Below, one piece after another: positions 1 to 11,204 of a stretch of 64,000 nt of DNA; the stretch's first letter is position 1; each line of letters opens with the position of its first letter. Below the pieces are notes generated by a model. The model saw only the letters and a list, made by a program, of their open reading frames with translations. It made no database searches and had not been told where the DNA came from. Both the position numbers and the translations under genes were made by a program. This DNA is from Orychophragmus violaceus (lineage: Eukaryota; Streptophyta; Magnoliopsida; Brassicales; Brassicaceae): NCBI GenBank assembly GCA_030180135.1, contig CM058239.1, positions 112,935,318 through 112,999,317 of the forward strand, in the 5' to 3' direction.

Positions 1-2016
1 CTTTACTGGATTTGACTGGTCTTTACTTGTCTTGCTTGACATTAAAGCAACATCAAAACAAGTACGTGTCATGGCATACATGATAGATCTAATTGCCGAC
101 GCATATGGAATCCTATCCATGCATTTAAGCTCAGCAGATATCGTAGGACACTGCTTCTTGCTTAACGTATTGCCATGTGACATTGGCATAAAACCCTTCT
201 TGGAGTGCTGAAAACGTGTAGGACATTGTCAATTTAATAATCCTGACTTTGTCCTACCAGCTCTTTTGGATCTCTATCTTTAGATCCAAAATCCAAGAAC
301 ATACGTGGCTTTACCCATGTCAACCACAAAACCAACTTCCAAGCCAGTCCTTTACCGACTGCAACATTGGGACGTTATTTCCGAGAATCAGTATGTCATC
401 GACATACACTATGAGAAATGCAATATTGCTCCCACTTATCTTTTAGTAAACGCACAGTTCCACTTCGTTCCTGTTCAAGTCAAAACCTTGACTACTTTAA
501 CAGAACGAAGATTCCAACTCCGATATGTTTGCTTCCATCCATGAATGGATCAATGAAGCTAACTTACACATAGTGTAATTTTTCGGAGTCCGGGCTCACT
601 TTCGCTTTTGTGAATTTCGCAGGTTCGTCACTTTCAATGATCATCAGATCATGGCAACTTTCAATGATCATCAGGTTCAACTAATGACGAGAAATCACTC
701 TCGGATTAGTGACTGATTCATTCAGATCTGCGAACTTCAGGCTCTACAGGTGTAGATTCTACAGAAATCTGTAAATCCATCCGCTGCTCTTCCTCAACAG
801 GTTGAGCAGCCTCCTGTATTTCTCGAATTTCTTCGAGTTACACTTTTACTCCCACTGTTCTTCTTGGAAAGTAACTTCCCTTCTTAGAAAACAGAATGGA
901 CGTAAAAGTAACAAGCCTTGGTTTCCCTAGGACAACCAGCGAAGTAGCACAACTACAAATACTCAGTAAAGACAAATTTGGATCATTTCCAATCCACATT
1001 TACGTGGTGTCTTTCAACTGATATTGGTGGAACTATTTCAGCGTAAACTTAGATATTTGTAGAGCGTTATTCTTAAAGAATATCATGGAAGATTCGTGTG
1101 ACTCATCTTTAATCATTTCTAATAAGATCTGATTCTTTCTCACAGAAACACCTCAAGGTTTTCAGGAGAAATGAGCTGTGAAGCGACTTCACACTCATTC
1201 AGATGATCACACCATCAATGACTTAAGTATTTTCACTCGTGATCTAATCCAGAGTCTCAATACTTTTGTCACTCAGATTCTATACCTCATTCTGGATTCT
1301 TTCGATCATATCAAATAATTCCGACTTGTGTCTCATCAAATGAACACAGTCATACTCACTGAAGTAATCAGTAGAGACAATGAAGTACAGGAAATTTTCT
1401 CTGGCATAACTGCTCATCGGACCACATACATGAGTATGTTCAATCTCCAATAAGCCTTTGGGCCTTTCTCTAGCTCGGCTAAGATGGACCCTCTGTTCTT
1501 TGGTCCAGTAAACAGAATTCAAGTCTCATAAGACATCCAATCAAATGAGCCCAAAAGTCCATAACTATGGGGTTTCTGAATCCGACTTACTCTTTGACCA
1601 AAACATTTATGCCAAGAAAAATCAGGTTTAATTCATCAGATTTAAACCAATTCGGTATTTATGTTACATTTAGGCACTCTTTGGTTTAAGATATAAAACC
1701 CATTCCTTGAATAGGGTGCTACAATTAACATTTCATTAAGATCAAAAGAACAAAACTTGTCTTTATCAAAATGAAAAACATTCAAATTCTTTACAAGAAA
1801 ATGAAAGACAACTCTGCTTAAAGCAGGTACATTGTAGCAATTACTTAATACAAAACCAAGCCTCAAAGGCATCTTCAAGTGAAAACCCTATGGCTGAGGC
1901 AGCATCCATAGCTCCTTCCAGACATGCAGTTCCACTTGTCCTTCCTTCAACGTTCTACTGTTGCTTAGGCTCTGCATATTATAACAAATATCAGTGCCAC
2001 AACCAGTATCCAATAC
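1..2016 (-). pseudogene. Decayed Copia pol of element A (protease, integrase, partial RT)
   Basis: Fragments in several minus-strand frames match the pol of Copia F piece by piece. The protease DTGCG region directly follows the gag stop near 2010. An integrase-N segment lies at about 1642-1878 (NCYNVPALSR, ILNQRVP). An integrase-core segment lies at about 1280-1522 (HTHVCGPM, HLMRHKSE). The RT thumb side lies at about 1-500 (SKKGFMPMSHG, RIPYASAI). Frameshifts and stops separate them. Around 500-600 the sequence jumps from the GPDSEK motif almost directly to the motif corresponding to RSWNL, so the RT fingers and palm are missing. No functional polymerase can be made from this copy. Confidence 0.8.
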
Positions 2017-2907
2017 CTATAAGGTGGAACTTGAAGTAATAACATGAATACCTGAGGAAGTAGTCTCATACATCAACTTCAACTCCTCATAATCTTCCAT
2101 GAATTTAATGCAATCTCTCTTCCAATGCCCAGTCTCTTTACAGTAGCAGCACTTACCAACGTAAGATGTATCTGACTCGGGCTCAGAAGACACAGGCTTG
2201 CCATGATTCAAAATCTGGACAACTTTGTCTTCACCCTTGTCAGCACTAGGTTTAGTAAACCTACCCTTCTCCATTATGAGATTATACAGGGTACTCTTCA
2301 TGTTTGGCTCAACTGTCTTGAGCATATCATGCAGTTCAGTCAGCGTCTTCGTTAAGCCTTTCTTGATATAGTTCCTTCTGAACTTATCATAGCTTGACGG
2401 CAGTGACTGCAGAATGATCTCAGTTGCCAATACTTGGCTAACTGGATAATCCAGTTTCCTCAGGTTATCAATATAACCTATCATTTTACTGACATGAGGA
2501 CTCACTGGATGATCATTTGGTAGCTTGCAGCTAGTGAGAGACTTAACCAACTGGTATCTCTCTACTCTTACCTGCTCCTGAAATTTCAATTTCAGGCTGC
2601 TGATCATCTCTATTGGCGACTCCATGTTCTCATATTGCTTCAGCAAATCTGAGTCCATGGTAGCCAATATCAGACCACGCACATCTACCGAATCATTATA
2701 ATGCTTATTCCAAGCATCATATACTGCATGAGAGGCATTGGACCCGATCCTCTCGGGGAGAGCTCTCTCAAGGACATAGTCCTTTCTCTCCTGCCTGAGG
2801 ACTAGCCTCAGGTTCCGCGACCAAGGCAAGAAATTTGATCCGTTCAGTTTGTCCATCTCAAGGACAGACCGGATCGAGAAAGTGTTTTGATTGTTTGTGC
2901 TAGTCAT
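2017..2907 (-). CDS. gag: Stand-alone Copia Gag of element A, 296 aa
   Basis: Open reading frame with an ATG at 2907-2905 and a TAG stop. It encodes the capsid/nucleocapsid precursor that packages element RNA in cytoplasmic virus-like particles. The N-terminal part carries the family signature around residues 19-30 (DKLNGSNFLPW), followed by a UBN2/Retrotran_gag-type helical region (ESPIEMISSLK, MIGYIDNL, LPSSYDKF). Near residue 254 there is a CCHC zinc knuckle (CCYCKETGHWKRDC). The stop replaces the Trp codon that in Copia F precedes the protease DTGCG motif, so Gag is cut off from protease exactly at the gag-pro junction. No frameshift is visible, in contrast to the wrecked pol beside it. 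This suggests Gag function was kept longer than pol, or that the element is young. Confidence 0.85.
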   Translation of the reverse strand: MTSTNNQNTFSIRSVLEMDKLNGSNFLPWSRNLRLVLRQERKDYVLERALPERIGSNASHAVYDAWNKHYNDSVDVRGLILATMDSDLLKQYENMESPIEMISSLKLKFQEQVRVERYQLVKSLTSCKLPNDHPVSPHVSKMIGYIDNLRKLDYPVSQVLATEIILQSLPSSYDKFRRNYIKKGLTKTLTELHDMLKTVEPNMKSTLYNLIMEKGRFTKPSADKGEDKVVQILNHGKPVSSEPESDTSYVGKCCYCKETGHWKRDCIKFMEDYEELKLMYETTSSGIHVITSSSTL

Positions 2908-4637
2908 AACTGAAATTTAGAGATAAATAGAGTTTTAGTTATTTAGTTCATAAAAGAGTAATCTTAATAACTTATAAGAAAACTCGCATTGCATTCAAAA
3001 TTTCTTTGTTTAACCTCATAAGAATGCAATGATTCCGAGACCCATGTTCAGCTAAATCCAAAGTGGGCCACTGGCCGTCACCCGGAATTAGCTTTACTTG
3101 GTAAGCATGCACACATCTAGTTATATCCATATAACTCTCGGTTGTGGATTGGGCCCAAGGCCCAATTCACCAGATGTCTCAAGGCCCGGGACTCCCGATG
3201 GCCCAGTCAAGGAAACCAATCTCTTACAGCCAAATAATCACTAAAGTCTGGAACTCCCAATGAAATCAGTGACTATATACTACTTTACTTACGCAAAAAC
3301 AGACACCTCACACTGTAAGCCATATCCGTAATTGAATAAGCGTTAAGTAGCTGACAAGATTGGGCAAGACATCCAAGCTTGATATTGGTTTTGAGGATTT
3401 TAGGTTTTCTTTCCAAAAATAGAGGATTACTATTTTTGGGAAACTTTCCAATTCAGGTAACTTACTAAATATGGAAACTTTCTATTTTAGGAAATCTACT
3501 TATTTTAGAAACTTTCTAAATTTAGAAACATACTGAAAATAGAAATTTCTAATTTAATATTTTATTAAAGTTTTCGGTTGGGTCACAAATTATAGGCTCA
3601 ATTCTTGGCCTAAGACCATAGAATTCCAGTTGACCCAATAATTTGACATAACCGATTCGGTTTATTAATTCTGGTCCAAGACCAAATTAACTATCAAAAC
3701 CATCGGTTATTTACTAAACCAGACCAGCTCTAAATTATTTGGTCCAACCAAATCAAACTTAGACCAGCCTTCGGTTTAGGTTAAAATTCAATTTTGAATT
3801 TAAATCCGGTCTAACCAGAAATTAAATAATACCAATTGTATTAAATAATTTCCAGCAAACCGCGATTTGGGTTAACCGCTTGAACCACCAATTAAATTGG
3901 ATCGGTTCGGTTAAGTCCAAAATCCGGAAGAAACACCTTGTGTTTTAGCCAATTTTGACCTAACTTGCGGTTTTGGCTAAAGCAGACAATGAACCACAAT
4001 CGGTTTGATCGGTTCATTGTCGCGGGTTTGGGAAAAACGAACCACAATCGCCAACCTTTTCCAAATCGTTTAAAGACAAAAAAAAAAAAACGATTCTTAA
4101 AATCGATTCTTATCACGAACATCACGATAAACAAATCGATTCTTAAAATCGATTCTTAAACAAATCGTTTCTTTATAATTCAAAGCAAAGTCAACATCAC
4201 GAATCATATGATTATGTGAATCACTAAAAGACAAAATTAACTTTCGATTACATCACGATTCATATGAGCAAAGTCAAAATTTGATTAACATTCATATAAG
4301 ACAAAACGATTTTGACTAAAGACAAACCTTATAAATCGTTTCATATGAACTAAACAAAGTCAACAAATGATCAAGACATCACTAAGAGACAAAAGCGATT
4401 CTGATCCTTAAGTCAATCAATTAAATCGTTTCAAGACATTCACTTAATTATTCAAACGATCGCTAACCTTAAGCAATTAAGCAAATCAAAATCAAATTCA
4501 TCGATTTAACTATGACGATTAATTATCAAGTTTTCACATCGATTCATGCCATTAAACAATTCAACAATCGATTCCAAATTAATTCAATAAGCGAATCGAT
4601 TCATAATTAATCCAAAAAGCAAAAACCTAACGACCTA
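2908..4637 (-). other. Untranslated leader of Copia A
   Basis: This 1.7-kb AT-rich stretch between PBS and gag has no supported gene. It holds degenerate repeats: ATCGATT-type palindromes at about 4080-4160 and again to about 4620, and CGGTT/AACCG-rich segments at about 3590-3900. Leaders of Copia E and F occupy the same position and are also built of palindromic repeats, although the units differ. Confidence 0.6.
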
Positions 4638-4650
4638 GGCTCTGATACCA
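4638..4650 (-). promoter_or_regulatory. Primer-binding site of Copia A
   Basis: On the minus strand this reads TGGTATCAGAGCC, complementary to the 3' end of plant initiator-methionine tRNA, the usual Copia primer. It lies one base inside the LTR boundary at 4652. Confidence 0.85.
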
Positions 4651-4651
4651 C

Positions 4652-5366
4652 TGTAAGATTATGTGAGTTCATTGGTTTAATTCACAGGTTACAACCTAGC
4701 ACATAATCTTAATCAGATCTAGGTTCTTGTAATCGAATCATAAAACAAACCTGATCTTTACCTTTGCAGCGGAATGATTGGTGGTAATGACAAGATCAGA
4801 TTAGAACAGATGAATGCATGTTCCTCCTTGGTATCCACACTCTTACAAGCGAGGGATGGCTGCTAGACCGAGATGGAAGAACAACAAAGAGAGAGACTAG
4901 AGAGAGAGAGATGAGCCGCGGCTGCCTCTTACCAATCGTGTGGGATTAGGGTTGCAACTCTAAGTTGCAATCTTTTAATCCTTCATGGGCCCAAGGAATT
5001 ATCCTAATGGCCCATTGTGATTTTGTCTCTCATTAATGGCCCAAGTCATTAGACTAATGGCTCATTAAGCTTTTGGGCCCAAGACATAAATCAGACAAAA
5101 GCCTATTTGTTGTCTGGCCCAAATCTCTGTGCAAATACAGTAAATGCCTTGCATCTTACCGTATTAATTCCATCTTAACTTTCCCGTTAGCTATGGTGTG
5201 TGACCCTTTGGGATCATACAATACTGGTAATAAGTCCTAAACTTATAGATCAAGAGCGGACTCTAGCAAGCCATCATGATCACCCAGTATTTATGACTTA
5301 TGTCTGATCTCGACATTTATCATACTTTCTAGAGATAGTACAGTAGATTTCAGGACATTCCCAACA
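4652..5366 (-). repeat. 5' LTR of Copia A (715 bp)
   Basis: Minus-strand LTR starting TGTTGGGAATGTCCTGAAAT and ending in CA next to the PBS. The first 20 bases resemble the LTR starts of Copia B, E and F, placing all four in one family. The flanking five bases on the right are CTAAC; the second TSD copy is outside the window. Confidence 0.85.
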
Positions 5367-5599
5367 CTAACAACCCAGAGTTATATTTGATATAATTAAC
5401 AATGTGTTGTTTACCTAAATAACTAGACATTCGGGGGTTGAGCCAAAGCTCACTCGAATTCTAGTGAAATATGGATCTTGGATCATTATATTCAATTTGA
5501 GAAAATTATTATTTGAATATAATGTGAGTTTTCTTAATTGTTGAGCTTTCTCTTATTCCCGAACATTATATTAACATTTGCTATTCTTTAGCTCCAGCA

Positions 5600-6430
5600 A
5601 TGTCAACTCCCCACAACTCGTTTCATTGAGATTTATCCTTGAGAAGGATAAACTTAATGGATCGAATTTCCTCGAATGGTATCGAAATTTGAGAATTGTT
5701 CTCAGGAAGGAGAAAAAGGACTATGTCCTTGAAAATGTTCTTCCTGAAAAACCTAAGACCAATTCTCAGCATGCAGAGAGAAATGCTTATGAGAAGCATG
5801 TCAATGATAGGGTGGATGTGTGTTGTCTTATGTTGGCTACCATGAACTCAGACTTGTAAAAGCAATATGAGAACGTGGATTCGCCAATTGACATGATCAC
5901 TGGCCTGAAAGGAATGTTTCAGGAGCAGGCACGAACAGAGAGATACCAGACGGTTAAAACTCTCATTGAGTGCAAGCTACCAAAAGATGATCCAGTTAGC
6001 CCACATGTCATTAAGATGAGTGTTATATTGATAACCTGGAAAAACTGGATTGTCCTATCAGCCAAGAGTTGGCTAATGATCTCATCCTGCAGTCATTGCC
6101 GTCAAGCTATGATCATTTTGTTATGAACTACAACATGAACAACTTGACAAAGACTTTGACTGAGTTGCATGGGATGCTCAAAACTGTTGTACCTAACAAC
6201 AAGAAGGACACCTCAAATGTCCTTATGGCACAAAAGGGTAAAAAGTTTAAGAAACATGGTAAGAACAAATGTGATGGCAAGACGATCTCGATTGTGAATC
6301 CAAGCGAGTCTAACCATGCTCGGTTAAACCTGGTCCTTCTAAAGATGATAAGTGCCATTATTGTAATGGTTATGGGCATTGGAAAAGAAACTGCAATAAA
6401 TTCCTGAAAGATCTGAAAAAGAAGTAGAAG
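5600..6430 (+). pseudogene. gag: Broken Copia gag of element B
   Basis: Homologous to the Gag of Copia F along its length: DKLNGSNFLEWYRNL near the start, FQEQARTERYQTVK in the middle and LILQSLPSSYDHF further on. The likely ATG is at 5600-5602, but a frameshift follows within about ten codons. A stop occurs at about 5857 (after LATMNSDL), another frameshift at about 6020, and stops near 6405 and 6427. The CCHC zinc knuckle near 6355-6395 survives only in a shifted frame. This copy is dead. Confidence 0.82.
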
Positions 6431-6478
6431 AAGACTTTCGAGACTTCATCTTCAGGTATTTATGTTATAGAAGTAAAT

Positions 6479-7860
6479 GTTACTACTTCTGCTTCTACTT
6501 CTTGGGTATTGGATACCGGCTGTGGTGCTCATATTTGTACAAATATGCAGAGTCTAAGCAACAGTAGGAATTTGGAGAAAGGACAAGTGGACCTGCGCGT
6601 GGGAAATGGAGCAAGAGTTGCTGCATTAGCCGTACGAACATTTCATTTGTCTTTGCCTTCTGGCATAGTTTTAGAACTTAAGAATTGCTACTATGTACCT
6701 ACTATAAGCAGAAATATTATTTCTATTCCTTGTTTTGATTTGGAAGGATATCAGTTTTCAATTAAGAACAAGTGTTGTTCATTTGATTACAATGATATAT
6801 TTTATGGTAGCGTTCCATTAGAGAATGGACTTTATGTTCTAAACCAAAGCGTGCCTATCTATAACATTATTACCAAGAGATTCAAGTCAAATGACACGAA
6901 TCAAACTTTTCTTTGGCATTGTCGTTTGGGCCACATAAATGAGAAGCGCATTCAAAAACTTCATAGTGATGGACTTTTGAGCTCATTTGATTATGAATCA
7001 TATGAGAAATGTGAATCTTGTTTATTGGGAAAAATGACTAAGGCTCCTTTTACTGGACACAGTGAAAGAGCTAAGGACTTATTGGAACTTATACATACAG
7101 ATGTATGTGGACCGATGAGCATAAATGCTAGAGGAAACTACCGGTACTTCATCACATTCACTGATGACTTCAGTAGATATGGTTATGTTTATCTAATGAA
7201 ACATAAGTCTGAATCTTTTGAAAAGTTAAAAGAATTTCAGAATGAAGTACAAAACCAGCTTGGCAAGACAATCAAAGCACTTCGATCAGATCGAGGTGGT
7301 GAATATTTGATTCAAACTTTTGATGACCATCTGAAAGAGTATGGAATTGTTTCACAACTCACTCCTCCAGGAACACCACAGTTGAATGGTGTTTCCGAAA
7401 GGAGAAATCGAACTTTATTAGATATGGTTCGAACAATGATGAGTCATGCATATCTTCCATTATCCTTTTGGGGATACGCTCTAGAAATGTCTGCGTTTAC
7501 GCTAAACAGATGTCCATCAAAATCAGTTGAAAAGACACCATATGAGATGTGGACCGGAAGAGTTCCGAATTTGTCTTTTCTAAAAATTTGGGGTTGTGAT
7601 GCTTATGTTAAATGTATGTTTACTGATAAGCTCGGACCCAAATTTGATAAATGCTACTTTGTTGGTTATCCCAAAGAAACCAAAGGTTATTAATTTTACA
7701 ACCCTACCGAGAACAAAGTGTTTGTTGCTCGTAATGGTGCTTTTCTATAAAGAGAATTTCTTTCCAAGAAAAACAGTGGGAGTAAAGTATATCTCGAAGA
7801 AGTTCGAGATACACAGGAGATTGTTCCGGCTTCTCATGAAGAGGATCGATTAGATTTGCG
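6479..7860 (+). pseudogene. Copia protease-integrase segment of element B
   Basis: The longest open stretch runs from 6509 to 7693 (394 codons). It begins at the aspartic protease active site (DTGCGAH). The integrase zinc-binding HHCC region follows (HCRLGHINEKRIQ and CESCLLGK), then the DDE core (HTDVCGPM, FTDDFSRYGYV, SDRGGEY, NGVSERRNRTLLDMVR) and the GKLGPK-type C-terminal part (FVGYPKE). A TAA stop at about 7691 lies in the integrase-RT linker, at the tyrosine-rich motif where Copia F and E also carry stops. The linker beyond is frameshifted. Confidence 0.85.
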
Positions 7861-9540
7861 AAGAGTCGTAGAATTTGCACATGTGGAACCTGAGGTACGT
7901 AGGTCCGAAAGGATACATCACGAACCTGTTAGATTTGGGTTTTTGGTGACTGATCATCATGAACTATTGATAATAGAGAGTGATGAACCTACATCCTTTG
8001 AGGAAGCAATGATGGGCCCTGACTCCGAAAAATGGCTAGAAGCCGCAAAATCTGAAATGGAATCCATGTCAGTAAACAAAGTATGGAATTTGGTTGATTT
8101 ACCTGATGGTGTCAAAACCATTGAGTGTAAATGGGTTTTCAAGAAGAAAACTGACATGGATGGTAATATACAGATATACAAAGCTAGATTGGTGGCTAAA
8201 GGTTACAAGAAAATTCATGGTATATACTATGATGAAACCTATTCCCCAGTCGCAATGCTTAAGTCCATTCGGATTCTCTTAGAAATTGCCGCTTATTATG
8301 ATTATGAGATATGGCAGATGGATGTGAAAACTGATTTCCTTAATGGAAATCTCGAAGAGGATGTGTACATGACACAACCTGAGGATTTCACAGTCCATGG
8401 AAGTGCTAGGAAGGTGTGCAAGCTTCAACGTTCCATTTATGGTTTGAAGCAAGTATCTCGGAGTTGGAATCTTCGTTTTAATGAGGCAATCAAAGAGTTT
8501 GATTTCATTAGAAATGAAGAAGAACCTTGCGTTTACAAGAAGACTAGTGGGAGTGCAGTTGTTATGACATACTTTTTATTGGGAATGACATTCCTACGCT
8601 TAATTTTGTAAAGACTTGGCTAGGAAGTTGTTTCTCAATGAAAGACATGGGAGAAGCCGCGTACATTCTTGGAATAAGAATCTATAGAGATAGATTAAAT
8701 AAGCTTATTGGATTATGTCAATATACTTATATAGATAAGGTTTTGCACATATTCCAAATGCATGATTCCAAGAAAGGTTTTCTACCAATGTCTCATGGCA
8801 TAACTCTCAGCAAGAATCAATGTCCTTCGACACATGATGAGTGAGAGCGGATGAATAGAATCCCATATGCTTCCGCTATAGGATCTATCATGTATTCCAT
8901 GCTCAGTACTCGTTCAGATGTTGCATGTGCTTTGAGCATGACGAGTAGATACCAATCTGATCCAGGTGAGAGTCACTGGACAACTGTCAAGAACATCCTT
9001 AAATATTTGAGAAATACTAGGGATAAGTTCTTGGTCTATGGAGGAAATGATGAGCTTGTTGTGAGTGGTTACACCGATGCGAGTTTCCAAACAGACAAAG
9101 ATGATTACCGATCACAATCTGGTTTTATCTTTTGTCTTAATGGAGGAGCTGTAAGTTGGAAGAGTTCCAAGCAGAGCACCGTAGCAGACTCTACAACCGA
9201 AGCTGAGTACATTGCTGCTTTATAAGCAGCAAAAGAAGCTGTTTGGATTCAAAAGTTTATTATTGAACTAGGTGTGGTTCCTAGTATTTCTAGCCCAATG
9301 GATCTCTATTGTGATAATAATGGAGCTATCGCACAAGCAAAAGAACCTAGATCTCACCAGAAGTCCAAACACATTATGAGGAGATATCATCTCATTCGTG
9401 AGATTGTTGATAGAGGAGATGTGAAAATTAGCAGAGTCTCGACGGATGCAAATGTTGCTGATCCATTGACTAAGCCTCTTCTACGGCATAAGCATGAGAG
9501 TCATATTGCTGCTATAGCCATTAAGTTTCTTAAGATGTGA
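7856..9540 (+). pseudogene. Copia reverse transcriptase-RNase H of element B
   Basis: From 7856 to about 8611 the RT is open: WNLVDLPDGVKTIECKWVFK, ARLVAKGY, WQMDVKTDFLNG and SIYGLKQVSRSWN. Near 8560-8600 a small deletion and frameshift remove the catalytic YVDD box that Copia F keeps, so the polymerase is inactive. The remainder (8638-9225 and 9274-9540) has the RT connection (YILGIRIYRD) and RNase H motifs (DASFQTDKDDYRSQSG, ADSTTEAEY, DNNGAIAQAKEPRSH, DPLTKPL). Stops at about 8845 and 9224 separate these pieces. It ends at a stop matching that of Copia F. Confidence 0.85.
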
Positions 9541-10362
9541 TCTTGATTCTAGTGGGAGGATTTTCCTTTTATATGGTGTTCATGTTTACATACATTTGGT
9601 TATGTTTTCAAATTTATGAAATTTGTTTCAGATTTATTTGGTTATTGGATAACAAATAAAGTCCGAAAATAATTTATTTCATTTTATAGGTCATCATGTA
9701 CGTGACTTGATCATGAAACCCTATAAGTGAAAGATGACATAAATTATTGTGGTCCCTAGTCAAGGTTATTAAAATGGGACGTTAGTAACTGAAGATGACT
9801 AGTATGTGAGGTGGCTGATGACTAAGTTTTGTGTAGTCATTTAATATGTTGTATTAAAGCCAATCACATAGACATGTGTTGGGGAACACAAGGTTGGACT
9901 GACCCGTTATGAGAACTTTACAAGATTGTTATATGAGTGTCATAAGAGTTTTTCATCATGACTATAGAGTGTAGTCCTTTGACTTGAGTTCATCATGATT
10001 TCTTACCTAAGGATTAGTTCACTTTGACTTTGTCAAACGTCAGCCGTAACAGGTGATTATAAAGACATTGATTGGGTGTGCTATGAATTTTGTAAGGAAC
10101 ATGGATGGAACAAGATGAAATTTGTCCCTCCTATATAACAGGAGATAAATATCTCAGGGCCTATCGAATATTTGATACTGAGAAATGCATGGTCGTGCTC
10201 AAACGAGGTGAATGTCAGTCGTTTGTCTAATCAGTATAAATCAGAGTTCGATAAACGTGATCAGGCTTAATAAGGATGACACCGTTTCTTGCCTTATGCT
10301 ATGATCGAGATATAGAGACAAAAGGATTATGGAAATAGATGATTCCAGTACAAGTGGAAGAT
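9541..10362 (+). other. Untranslated 3' region and polypurine tract of Copia B
   Basis: No gene seen. It is homologous to the post-pol regions of Copia E (29141-29947) and F (50373-51192). It ends in a purine-rich tract (CAAGTGGAAGAT) directly before the LTR, which is the expected plus-strand primer. Confidence 0.75.
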
Positions 10363-11094
10363 TGTTGAGAATGTCCTGAAATCAATTGTACTTACTCTTG
10401 GTTAAGTCGTAACGTCGAGGTTTGACAATCATATAATATTAGGTGGTTATAATGTTTTGGTAGAAACCGCTTATAATCTATAGGTTGAGAATCTATTACT
10501 AATATTATATGATCCTACAGGGTCACACACCTAAGCATACTAGATAAGTTATTATATTGGATCTTGTATATATTATTAATGTAATAATATATATTTATAA
10601 ATTTGTGGTATATACGATATACACAAATATATGTGCTTGTACGTGAAAACAAATAAGAATGATAATTCTTATTAAATGTGGTTTGGGCTTAGCTCTTAGC
10701 CCACTAATAAAGCACATTAAACCTAATGCGATTAGGTATGTGGTTGTATATATAAAAACAACAAACGTAATGACGTTTGTGATATACACATACACTGCCG
10801 CAAGCTTGAGAACCCTAATATAAAAGGCGAATCGTTCGTGGTATTTTGAGATCTGATCTCGGCGGTCTTAGCATCCCGTTCCGATCTAGTTTGTGCGCGT
10901 GTGAATACCGGTAGAGGCACTACACTTGAAGTGCTAAGGAATCTCGAATCATCTCGTTTTTACTCTGCTTCAAAATATCCAGGTATATTCGAGATTTTAG
11001 ATCTAGATTTATTTCAGTATTTTCATGAGATCTTGCTAGTATATTCATAGGTTGATTTATAAAATTGTTTTATAAACCGGTATGAATTCCAACA
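10363..11094 (+). repeat. 3' LTR of Copia B (732 bp)
   Basis: Starts TGTTGAGAATGTCC and ends CCAACA. A TATA-like box (TATAAAAG) lies at about 10819-10826. It shares the block around GGGTCACACACCTAAGCA with the LTRs of E and F. Only one LTR is in the window, so no age can be estimated. Confidence 0.88.
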
Positions 11095-11204
11095 CCCTCG
11101 ATGTCTGCCGAAAGTTTTTAGTATAAGTATTCTCCAAATGGATCTTCTTTCATCCATTTTTCTTCACGCTGCTTTTAGTTTCATCCCCTATCCGATACTT
11201 GTCG

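Larger units (their letters stand above)
1..5366 (-). mobile_element. Copia element A, gag-only derivative, 3' end off the window
   Basis: Minus-strand Ty1/Copia element. From right to left it has a 5' LTR (4652-5366), an initiator-Met-type PBS, a long leader, an open gag gene and a decayed pol that runs off the left edge, so the 3' LTR is not visible. It lies inside Copia B: directly beyond 5366 the sequence aligns with the pre-gag leader of the related Copia F. The TSD partner is outside the window. Internal landmarks and a shared pol deletion tie it to Copia E. Boundaries on the right are well supported; the left end is unknown. Confidence 0.88.
5367..11094 (+). mobile_element. Copia element B, 5' part displaced by element A
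   Basis: Plus-strand Ty1/Copia copy. The visible part begins in the leader about 230 bp before gag, because element A inserted there; its 5' LTR and PBS lie beyond the left edge. It has gag and pol in the usual Copia order (protease, integrase, RT, RNase H), an untranslated tail, a polypurine tract and a 3' LTR ending at 11094. It interrupts the Tat element C between the antisense gene and the missing 3' LTR of C. The five bases after it are CCCTC. Confidence 0.87.
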
